Shown here in pieces: positions 15,538 to 25,193 of a DNA stretch of 64,000 nt (position 1 is its first letter; each line of letters begins with the position of its first letter). Below the pieces are notes generated by a model. It worked only from the letters and a program-made list of their open reading frames with translations. It was not told the DNA's origin and did no database searches. Origin of the DNA: DATLFA01 sp035525225 (lineage in GTDB: Bacteria; Actinomycetota; Acidimicrobiia; Acidimicrobiales; WLNW01). Position numbers and translations under genes: made by a program. The DNA lies in the NCBI GenBank assembly GCA_035525225.1, contig DATLFA010000049.1, positions 62,001 to 126,000 on the forward strand, in the 5' to 3' direction.

Positions 15538-16976
15538 CGGCCAAAACCGAGTCGCGTCGAGCCGGCTCGCTCAACCGCTCGGCGTTGGTCGCGACACTCT
15601 TGGCAATCTGCGACGCACCGTCGGTTGAGATCACCGTGAAGCGATCGATCGCCGCCATTGGCTCGGACGCGGCTCGGACCAAGCTCGGCAACATGGCCAC
15701 CACGAGGTCGAGCACGGCAGCCTCGCCGTACTGATCGAAGGCGTCGGCTTTCTTCTGCATGGCGTTCGCCTCGGCTTCGCCCTTTGTCTGGATTGCGGAG
15801 GCCTCGGCCTTGCCTTCGAGCTCGACTGCTTCGGCCAATGCCTGGCGTTCGGCGAGCTGCGCTGCGCCTCGCGCTCGCCCTTCGATCTCTTCGGCTTCCG
15901 CGAGGGCCGACCGGCGTGAACGTTCGCCTTCTCCCGACAGCCGAGCCTGCTCCGCGGTCGCCTCGGCATGGGCGATCGTTGCTGCCCGTTCGGCTTCGGC
16001 ACGAGCGATCTGCGCGCTCTTCTGCGCCTGCGCCTCTTGCTCCACTTGGTAGCGCGCAGCATCGGACGGGCGGCGAACCTGCGTGTCGAGCTCGCGCGGT
16101 GAGCGCCGCTTGACGCTCGGCAACCTTTTCTTGCTCGCTCAACACCTCTTGGTCCTTGGCCGCCTGCGCGAGAGGACCGGCAGCTGCAGCGCGCGCGCTG
16201 GCCGCGTCGGTCTCGGCCAGGATGTCGGCTTTGCACAAAGCGAGTTGGCGCTCGGCGACCGCGATGTTCTCCTCCGCGAGCAGCCGCTCTTGCTCGGATG
16301 CCTGACGCGCTCGCGCTTCCGCGATCGCGGCGTCTTGTGCGACACGGGCCGCCTCGGGTCGGCCGAGATCTGCGAGATACGTGCCTTCTGCCTGGATGTC
16401 CTGCAATTGGAAGGTATCGAGCGACAAGCCCTGGTTCGTGAGCGACGTCTCCGCCTCCTCTGCCACCGCGGACGCGAACGCAACTCGATCCTTGATGATC
16501 GCGTCGATGGTGAGCCGACCCACGATTGCGCGCAGCGAACCGGCCAGTACCTCCTGTGTGAACACATCGATCGCCGTTCTGTTGACCGAGGAACCGCTGG
16601 GCGGCCGCGCGTATCGCGTCTTCGGTGCCCCCACCTTGACGATGGCGACACCTTCGAGAGAGCACTTGATGCCTTGCGCGCTGACCGCGCCGCCGATCGC
16701 GACCGGGATGCGACGCGACGCCAAGCTCATCACGTGCAGCTTCTGTACGAGCGTGATCTCGCCCATGCCATCGCTGGGGATGCGAGTGACCACAGTGCCA
16801 CGGGCTCCGACGAGATCGGCCGAGCGAGGGGTCGCGTCCGTCTGGATTCGCATCAGTGACCGGGTCACGACGCCGACGAGCGCGCCGATCACCCCACCGA
16901 TGGCAAGCCCGCCGAGTAGTGGCGCACGATGAGACGGCCGCTCACACGGGGCGCCGGTGCATTCCGCACCACACAC
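15428..16976 (-). pseudogene. NfeD-flotillin chimera with three frameshifts
   Basis: The first 60 residues (GGVIGALVGVVTRSLMRI, then DLVGARGTVVTRIPSDGMGE) are NfeD-like: a membrane segment and the start of the OB-fold. The frame then passes directly into flotillin (LVQKLHVMSLASRRIPVAI, AVSAQGIKCSLEGVAIVKVG), so the end of NfeD and the start of flotillin are missing. Two compensating shifts near 16630 and 16580 restore the true TEDAIRAAAQRFLGQQ. IDVFTQEVLAGSLRAIVGRL and the coiled coil follow. A third shift near 16100 continues the coiled coil to DRFTVISTDGASQIAKSVA. The reading frame then runs antisense into the USP gene. A functional product is unlikely. Confidence 0.75.
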
Positions 16977-16997
16977 GAAAACTGTCGTGCGCCGATC

Positions 16998-17828
16998 TCA
17001 CCACCATTTGTCCTCATGGGCGCGATCGGTGCCTCCAGTCCGGTCGAGCGCGTCGAGCTCGGCCATGTCGTCGGCCGACAGAGTGAAGTCGAAGATCTGA
17101 GCGTTCTCGGCGATGCGGTCGCGGTGTGTCGATTTCGGCAGCACGACTAGGTCGTGTTGCACGCACCAACGCAGCAACACCTGCGCCGGTGGCCGTCCAA
17201 TACGCGCCGCGACGCGGTGGATCGCGTTGTCCGAGAGGTGGCGTCCGGTGCCAAGTGGGCTGTAGGCCTCGGTCACGATCCCGCGCGCACGTCCATTGTC
17301 GATGAGCGCGCGTCGGTACTCGAACGGGCTGACCTGCACCTGGTTCACGACGGGAACCACGTTCGCCACGGCCGCCAGCGCGTCCAACTCGGTGACACTG
17401 AAGTTCGAGACGCCGATCGAACGGGCGTAGCCCAACTCATGGGCCCGTTCCATGCCGGCCCACGCCCACGTCGGGCCGCCCTGAGGCCAATGGATCAGGT
17501 AGAGGTCAACGTAGTCGACGCCCAGCCGCTTCAGGCTCAACGCCGCTTCGGCCGCCGGGTCGCTACTACCGGGATAGAACTTGGTCGTGATGAAGACGTC
17601 ACCGCGCGCGACGCCACTGTCCTTCAGCGCGCGGCCGACACTTTCCTCGTTGCGGTAGGCCTGCGCGGTGTCAATGTGCCGGTAGCCGGCTTCGAGCGCC
17701 CATCGAACGGCCTTGACGCACTGGCGTCCGTTGCGCACTTGCCAGACACCGAAACCGAGCACCGGGATCGCGCTGCCATCGGCCAAAGTTCGAACATGAT
17801 TCGGGTGAGCGTTCGACGCTGTCGACAT
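16998..17828 (-). CDS. Aldo/keto reductase
   Basis: The protein has 276 residues. AKR motifs occur in order: GFGVWQV, HIDTAQAYRNEESVGRAL with the catalytic Asp and Tyr, TTKFYP with the Lys, YLIHWPQGG with the His, GVSNFSVTELDAL, NQVQVSPFE and LPKSTHRDRIAEN for NADPH phosphate. The family reduces carbonyls using NADPH (2,5-diketo-D-gluconate reductase group). ATG 17828 has GGGAGG 8 bp upstream. Confidence 0.9.
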   Translation of the reverse strand: MSTASNAHPNHVRTLADGSAIPVLGFGVWQVRNGRQCVKAVRWALEAGYRHIDTAQAYRNEESVGRALKDSGVARGDVFITTKFYPGSSDPAAEAALSLKRLGVDYVDLYLIHWPQGGPTWAWAGMERAHELGYARSIGVSNFSVTELDALAAVANVVPVVNQVQVSPFEYRRALIDNGRARGIVTEAYSPLGTGRHLSDNAIHRVAARIGRPPAQVLLRWCVQHDLVVLPKSTHRDRIAENAQIFDFTLSADDMAELDALDRTGGTDRAHEDKWW

Positions 17829-17865
17829 CTTCTCTGCCTCCCTCGGGCGACCTGAGCTCGACAAC

Positions 17866-18060
17866 TCACCCGCGCTCGGCATCGAGCCAGGCCGATTCGT
17901 CGTCGCGGAGAGGGGCAGTCAATTCCCCGCCCATCCGCTCCTGGCGCAGACGGCGCACCGCCAACGCGACGGTCTCGCCGACCGTCGGGCCCATGTCGTT
18001 GACGAGGAGCTTGATCTCTTCGTGGGTCGCGACGTCGACTCTCACACTCGTACTTTGCAT
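17866..18060 (-). CDS. Orphan MazE/RHH-type antitoxin
   Basis: The protein has 64 residues. It has a short DNA-binding start (SVRVDVATHEEIKLLVNDMG), then TVGETVALAVRRLRQE, then an acidic, Trp-containing tail (LRDDESAWLDAERG). This matches actinobacterial antitoxins usually followed by a MazF- or PIN-type toxin. Here no toxin follows: the next gene on this strand is an aldo/keto reductase. It may be a solitary antitoxin or the leftover of a broken module. Confidence 0.65.
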   Translation of the reverse strand: MQSTSVRVDVATHEEIKLLVNDMGPTVGETVALAVRRLRQERMGGELTAPLRDDESAWLDAERG

Positions 18061-18124
18061 GCGAAAAAATGCTACCCAAATGCATGCATCGATGGGCCGA
18101 CGTTGAGCGCTCGGATGGCGTTCT

Positions 18125-19081
18125 TCAGACGCTTCGGGAACGGAGCCGTGGATCGAGGACGCGGTAGCTCGCGTCGATGATGGTGTTGAGCACGACGAAG
18201 CCGACCGCGATCAACAGCACCGTGCCTTGGAGAACGGGATAGTCCTCCTGGCGGATGGCTTGCGTGAGGAGCCGACCGAGGCCTCCGAGCGCGAAGAGAT
18301 ACTCCACGAGGAACGCTCCACCCAAGAGCCGGCCGAAGTTCACGCCTGCGAGGGTGACCAGACCGAACGAAGACGGCTTCAGAACCTCGCGAAACAAGAT
18401 GTGCCGAGTCGGGAGACCACGCGAGCGCGCTGCCGTCACGTATTCCTCGCGCAGCGACGCTGCCATCTCCGCCCGTAACACCGGCACGTACACGGCCAAC
18501 TCCGCTGCCGCCAGCGTGAGCATCGGCAAGAACGCATGCTTCAGGTTGCCGCCGAGACTCTCGGTGAGTCGCACCCACCCCGTTACGGGGAACCATTCGA
18601 AGCGCAGTGCCACTACGTAAACGAGCAGCAATCCCAGAATGAACTGCGGCATGCCCGCCAAGCCGAATGACAACGCGCTCGACGCCCGATCGAACAACCC
18701 ACCAGCACGGTGCGCAGACCACGCAGCAAGCGGGATCGCGACCACCAGCGCGAACAGCTCGGCCATCACCGTCAACTGCAGCGTCACCGGCAACCGCTCG
18801 CGAAAGGCATCGACCACGGGCTGATGCGATCGCACCGACCGCCCGAGATCTCCTCTCAGCGCATCGCCGAGCCAGTCGAAGTAGCGCACCACGACCGGCC
18901 GATCCAGCCCCAGCTCCTTGCGAATCAACGCTCGCGCTTCAACTTGCGCCTGTGCCTCATTCAGCCTCGTCGTAGCCGGATCGCTGGGACCCAACGTGGT
19001 GATCGAAAAGGTGGCGATCGTCACGAGGAAGACGATCAGCACCAACTGCAACACTGTTGACCCGACCGCGCGCACCCCCAC
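18125..19081 (-). CDS. Peptide/nickel-type ABC transporter permease (DppB family)
   Basis: The protein has 318 residues and six membrane segments. The start (VLQLVLIVFLVTIATFSI) and ELGLDRPVVVRYFDWLGDAL are typical of DppB. The inner-membrane loop EYVTAARSRGLPTRHILFRE carries the EAA motif contacting the ATPase. The final ...IDASYRVLDPRLRSR is conserved. No DppC or ATPase genes are adjacent. A matching lipoprotein lies at 22587-24329 on the same strand, separated by furA-katG, so the transporter operon appears split and incomplete. Confidence 0.88.
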   Translation of the reverse strand: MGVRAVGSTVLQLVLIVFLVTIATFSITTLGPSDPATTRLNEAQAQVEARALIRKELGLDRPVVVRYFDWLGDALRGDLGRSVRSHQPVVDAFRERLPVTLQLTVMAELFALVVAIPLAAWSAHRAGGLFDRASSALSFGLAGMPQFILGLLLVYVVALRFEWFPVTGWVRLTESLGGNLKHAFLPMLTLAAAELAVYVPVLRAEMAASLREEYVTAARSRGLPTRHILFREVLKPSSFGLVTLAGVNFGRLLGGAFLVEYLFALGGLGRLLTQAIRQEDYPVLQGTVLLIAVGFVVLNTIIDASYRVLDPRLRSRSV

Positions 19082-19170
19082 CTCCCCGGTCCCGCGTCAA
19101 GACGGTACTCAGCAAAGGCCGGCAGGTCGCACCGGCACCACGCAGTCCCGCAATATATCTGGTGTCAAAC

Positions 19171-19195
19171 TGATACTGGACCAAGTCCAGTATCA
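19171..19195. promoter_or_regulatory. FurA operator, perfect inverted repeat
   Basis: TGATACTGGAC-CAA-GTCCAGTATCA has perfect 11-bp arms and a 3-bp spacer. It ends 5 bp before the furA ATG and overlaps its AGGAG ribosome site. The position fits autoregulation of furA-katG by FurA, as known in mycobacteria and Streptomyces. Confidence 0.75.
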
Positions 19196-19200
19196 GGAGT

Positions 19201-19668
19201 ATGTTCACGTCCGTGCCCGAAGAATCGACCGTCGACAACGACGCGCTTCTGCGCCGTCATGGTCTGCAGGTCACTGCCCAGCGACTGGCTGTTCTGCGGG
19301 CGGTGTCCGACCGACCGCACCGCACGGCGGACGACATCGTCGAGACCGTACGGGCCGAGATCGGTGCGATCTCGCGCCAGGCGGTATACGACGCGCTCAC
19401 GGTCTTCACCGACAAACACCTCCTGCGGCGCATCCAGCCCGCGGGGTCGTCGGCCCGCTATGAGAACCGGGTCGGCGACAACCACCATCACGTCATCTGC
19501 CGCACCTGCAACAACACGGCCGACGTCGACTGTGCGGTTGGCGACGTCCCCTGCCTCACCGCCGCCGACGCCATGGGCTACCAGATCGACGAAGCCGAGG
19601 TCATCTACTGGGGTCGATGCCCCGAGTGTGCGGACCACGCAAAAGGCGCAACGAACGAACAAACGTAA
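19201..19668 (+). CDS. furA: Fur-family peroxide/iron regulator FurA
   Basis: The protein has 155 residues. A winged-helix domain (about 13-85) contains GLQVTAQRLAVLRAVSDRPH and ISRQAVYDALTVFTDKHLLR. The dimer domain has the metal-binding HHHVICRTC, and the C-terminal zinc pair is CPEC; CNN..DVDCAV supplies more thiols. It sits 33 bp upstream of katG, the standard actinobacterial furA-katG arrangement, and should repress it until oxidised. Confidence 0.92.
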   Translation: MFTSVPEESTVDNDALLRRHGLQVTAQRLAVLRAVSDRPHRTADDIVETVRAEIGAISRQAVYDALTVFTDKHLLRRIQPAGSSARYENRVGDNHHHVICRTCNNTADVDCAVGDVPCLTAADAMGYQIDEAEVIYWGRCPECADHAKGATNEQT

Positions 19669-19701
19669 AAAGAGCAAGAGGACAAGAGGAGTAGACCCGA
19701 C

Positions 19702-21897
<2,196 letters not shown>

Positions 21898-21930
21898 TCG
21901 ACTCCCACACGCTTCGCACTGAGGGGTGCC

Positions 21931-21978
21931 CAGTTCCTCAACCCAATAGTCGTACGTGGCGTATGGGTTGAGGAACTG
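21931..21978 (+). terminator. Long hairpin after katG
   Basis: CAGTTCCTCAACCCA (21931-21945) is exactly complementary to TGGGTTGAGGAACTG (21964-21978), a 15-bp perfect stem with an 18-nt loop, 34 bp after the katG stop. There is no clear U-run. On the minus strand the same bases read as an open frame, so a coding remnant is an alternative. Confidence 0.55.
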
Positions 21979-22007
21979 TTGCCAGAACCGAGCCTTGTCG
22001 ACGTCAG

Positions 22008-22440
22008 TCAGCCCCGCCAGGTCGCAATAGCCGCGTCGGCCTGAGCGACCTCGAACACGCGCCCACGACCTGTTGCCCGAGCGTGCAGGACGGCGGACAC
22101 GAGACCGACCGCGGCATGGAGAGCCCCCGCATGCATCCCGATGGAAGTGTGCCGTGGAATCGTGGCGAAGCCATCCGGTGTCGTGGCGGGAGGAGCCCGG
22201 CGATCGAGTCGAAGGCGAGGCCATGTCTCGGGATGTCGCGAGACGCATGCCTTCGACCACCGCGTCGGCGAGTCGCACAAGATCGAGGAATACCGCCGCT
22301 CCATCGTCGGTGCGCAGATCGATCGCGATGCTGCGCTTGCCGCGGTTCCAATGCCAATGCTCGAGCGAAATCCCATCGATCACGGGCCCCGAGACCGTGC
22401 GCACGTAGTCTCCCTCGCCCGGTGACTCGACCGTGATCAC
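22008..22440 (-). pseudogene. CaiB/BaiF-type CoA-transferase fragment
   Basis: From 22440 the frame reads VESPGEGDYVRTVSGPVIDG, then SLEHWHWNRGKRSIAIDLRT, then FLDLVRLADAVVEGMR, which is the N-terminal Rossmann part of family III CoA-transferases. Shifts then lead to RHGLAFDSI and to HTSIGMHAGALHAAVGLVSA and GRGRVFEVAQADAAIATWRG, further CaiB signatures, before a stop at 22008. The N-terminal 40 residues, the shortened middle and the C-terminal half are missing. Confidence 0.7.
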
Positions 22441-22586
22441 CCCGCGCCAAGATCAGTGAGATGTTGGCCTACCCCACTCGGAGAAAGTAGAGCGCATTCG
22501 ACCACGAGCACGCCCGACAGCACCCCGGCCGCATCGTTCATCTGCGACACTCGCTGGCGATGGCCAGCACGACGATTATGTCGCTG

Positions 22587-24329
22587 CTACTTCTCGAGCC
22601 ACGCCTGATGGAACAGCATCACGCCGGAGTGGTTTCGCTCGACACCATGCACCTTCGGCGAGTAGACGAGCCGTGCTTCGATCTTCGACCATACGACAAT
22701 CGGGGTTTCGGCATAGATCTGCTCGACGATCTTTTTGAACGCAGCCTTCTTCTCGTCGTCGTTCTTGGCAGAACGCAGTTCCTTCAGCGCCTGGTCGAAT
22801 ATCGCATTCTTGAAGCCCACGCGATTGCTCGGGCTCGTGCTGGCAAGGTTCTGCGCGAGGAAACCCACCGCGCCGTCGTCGGAGGTGATCGCCATTCCCC
22901 AACCCGCGATGTCGAAGTCGCGCTGTACCGCGACCTGTTGAACCTGCGCAGTCGTGCCCTTGGAGATGTCGAGCGATGCGTCGATGCCGACGGCCTGCAG
23001 CATGGCTTGTGTCGCGATGCCGACATTGCTTCCTACCGGTGTGTTGTTGTAAAGCAACCTGACCTTGCCGTTCCAACCTGCCGCCTTTGCCTCGGCTACC
23101 AGTGTCTTCGCCCGCTCGGGGTCATGCTTCGGGCCCGGCACTCCCGGGTACCAGCGAAAGTCGCTCTGGACCAGCTCCGAGCCTGGCTGACCTTTGCCCG
23201 CGTTGGCCCGCTGATCCAGAACTTTGGGATCCACGGCGGCGACAATCGCTTGTCGCACTTTCAGGTCTTTGGTCGGGACGTCGACCGGAGTGGGGCCGTC
23301 GGGTTTTCCGACGCATGCGGGTTCTGGTTTGCCCCCGCTGCAGTTCACTGGCAAACCCATGTTGAGCAACAAGATGCCGCCCGCGTGGTTCGTGTCGGCG
23401 AAGGCGGGATACTTCGCTTCCCGAGCTTCCGCGGTCGCCGCTGGATCGCGCAGGTACGCAGCGTTGACGGTGCCGGTCTTGAAGGCATCGAGCGTGCTGG
23501 GTCCACCGTTGTCGCCCAGGTTCACGAACTTGAGCCCGTCGAGATACACCTGTCCGCCCCAATAATTGGGGTTGCGTACCAAGTTGATGGAGTCTTTCGG
23601 TTTGAACGACTCGACCATGAACGGACCCGCGCCGACGGGCTTCAAGTTGAACTCGCACTCCGCTTTGTTCTTTGTCGGATCGGGGCACCTCTTGAGCGCA
23701 GTCGGCGAGGTGATCATGCCGACGTCATCTGCCAGCGCGTAGGGGAACCCGCTCCACGGTTCGGACAGCGTGATCTTGACCGTGAGCTTGTCGAGCGCCG
23801 TCAACTCCTTGGCGAGTGCCATGTACACACCCGTGGCGGTTGCATTGCGTGGACATCCGACGACCTCGGCACAAGGTGGGCCTCCGGGGAGACCCGCTCG
23901 GTGACGATTCATACTGAACACGACCGCATCGGCGTCGTAGTCCGTGCCGTCGCTGAACTTGATGTTCGGTCGAAGTTTCAGCGTCCATTCAGTGAAGTCC
24001 GCGTTGCTGGTGAGCGATTCAGCCGTGCGCGGCTCGTACTTCGCGCTGTCTGCGTCGTATCGCATGATGGTGTCGTAGATCGCGGTCATCTCGATCGAGC
24101 CCGTGGCCCCGGTGCCCGTCGCGACAAGCGGATCAAGGCCTCCTGGCTCGGAAAATGTGGCGAACACGACGGTGCCGCCCGTCTGAGGCTGCTGCGTCGT
24201 CGTCGTCGTGACGTTGGCGTCGCCCTGCTGTTCGGGCGCCGCTGCACCCTCACCCTCGCCATCGTCACCGCACGCTGCCGCTCCGAACACGAGTAGGGCC
24301 AGCACCGCAACGAGAACCCGCACACGCAT
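22587..24329 (-). CDS. ABC transporter peptide-binding lipoprotein (SBP family 5)
   Basis: The protein has 580 residues. A lipoprotein signal peptide (VLVAVLALLVFGAAACGDDG) has its Cys at residue 20, followed by a Thr/Gln linker. The SBP_bac_5 pattern follows: GGTVVFATFSEPGGLDPL, LTSNADFTEWTLKLRPNIKF, SDGTDYDADAVVFSMNRH, GPFMVESFKPKDSINLVRNP, and VRQAIVAAVDPKVL. It should capture peptides or similar solutes. ATG 24329 has GGGGGAGG upstream. The only transport partner in the window is the permease at 18125. Confidence 0.9.
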   Translation of the reverse strand: MRVRVLVAVLALLVFGAAACGDDGEGEGAAAPEQQGDANVTTTTTQQPQTGGTVVFATFSEPGGLDPLVATGTGATGSIEMTAIYDTIMRYDADSAKYEPRTAESLTSNADFTEWTLKLRPNIKFSDGTDYDADAVVFSMNRHRAGLPGGPPCAEVVGCPRNATATGVYMALAKELTALDKLTVKITLSEPWSGFPYALADDVGMITSPTALKRCPDPTKNKAECEFNLKPVGAGPFMVESFKPKDSINLVRNPNYWGGQVYLDGLKFVNLGDNGGPSTLDAFKTGTVNAAYLRDPAATAEAREAKYPAFADTNHAGGILLLNMGLPVNCSGGKPEPACVGKPDGPTPVDVPTKDLKVRQAIVAAVDPKVLDQRANAGKGQPGSELVQSDFRWYPGVPGPKHDPERAKTLVAEAKAAGWNGKVRLLYNNTPVGSNVGIATQAMLQAVGIDASLDISKGTTAQVQQVAVQRDFDIAGWGMAITSDDGAVGFLAQNLASTSPSNRVGFKNAIFDQALKELRSAKNDDEKKAAFKKIVEQIYAETPIVVWSKIEARLVYSPKVHGVERNHSGVMLFHQAWLEK

Positions 24330-24456
24330 GAACCGCCTCCCCCACGAGGTCTGTGTCAACACTAGGCACGACGAGCGCGGCCTGCAACAAGTCAACGCCA
24401 TCCGTGAAGTGGGCATGACCACTCAGCGCGGCGTGACCCTCCGACCCTCACGCTCG

Positions 24457-25193
24457 TCAAGAGTTCCTGCTGTGCGCGAGCACCGGGAGCGACTCGAATC
24501 GCCGCGCGGCAGCGAAGGGAACCCATCCCGGTGCGTCGACCAGTGGCTCGAGCTCGGCGCGCGACACGAGCACCTGCACCACCTCTTGCACTTCGGCGCG
24601 GGCGACGGCCGCGCCGACACAGTGTGTACGCCGAAGCCGAAGGTCACAAGGCGGTTGTCGGTACGCGTCACATCGAACCGATCGGGCTCGGCGAATTCGC
24701 CGCGGGTCTCGGTTGGCCGACGGCACGCTGACGGTGATGTACGAACCCGCGGGAATGGACACGCCGGCAACGACGATGTCTTCGGAGGAATACGCGGGAT
24801 ACCGCTGATCGGTGTCTCATAGCGCGCGATCTCTTCCACCGCCGTCGGCGACCAATGAGGGATCGTCGCGCAACAGCGCGAGTTGATCGGGGTGAGCCAT
24901 CAACAGCCAGATCGCGATGGAGAGCAGTGATTTCGTGGTGTCGTGATCGGCGAACAACAAGTTGATGATCAGCGCGTAGCTCGTCGCGCGTCAGTCGATC
25001 TCCGGCTTCTTCCGCGAGGACGAGCGCGCTCAACAGGTCGTCGCCCGGTGCGGCGCGCCGGTGGTCGAAAAGCTCGTCGACGAGGTCGTGCGCGATCGCT
25101 CGCACCCGCGGCCGGATGCGCTCCACCTGCTTCGGCGTGAAAGCGCGCCCCACCAGTGAACGAAGACGCGTATGGCTGGGGACGTCACGTCCT
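24457..25193 (-). pseudogene. Cytochrome P450 remnant, 5' truncated and frameshifted
   Basis: Starting at the junction with the CoxL-like gene, one frame reads VPSHTRLRSLVGRAFTPKQV, then RIRPRVRAIAHDLVDELFDH, then GDDLLSALVLAEEAGDRLTR. A shift gives INLLFADHDTTKSLLSIAI (I-helix) and LLMAHPDQLALLRDDPSLV. Another gives MEEIARYETPISGIPRI (ExxR region slightly altered) and SIPAGSYITVSVPSANRDP. The haem loop FGFGVHTCVGAAVARAEVQ is reached only after a further shift. About 100 N-terminal residues are absent. Confidence 0.8.

Noticed and set aside
19171..19195. Considered as a further DosR-like box because of GGAC...GTCC
   Set aside because: The spacing is 3, not 4, and the extended perfect palindrome and position fit a FurA operator better.
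22560..24296. Long plus-strand frame over the lipoprotein gene
   Set aside because: The opposite strand encodes a full family-5 binding protein with signal peptide; the plus frame has no recognisable domain.
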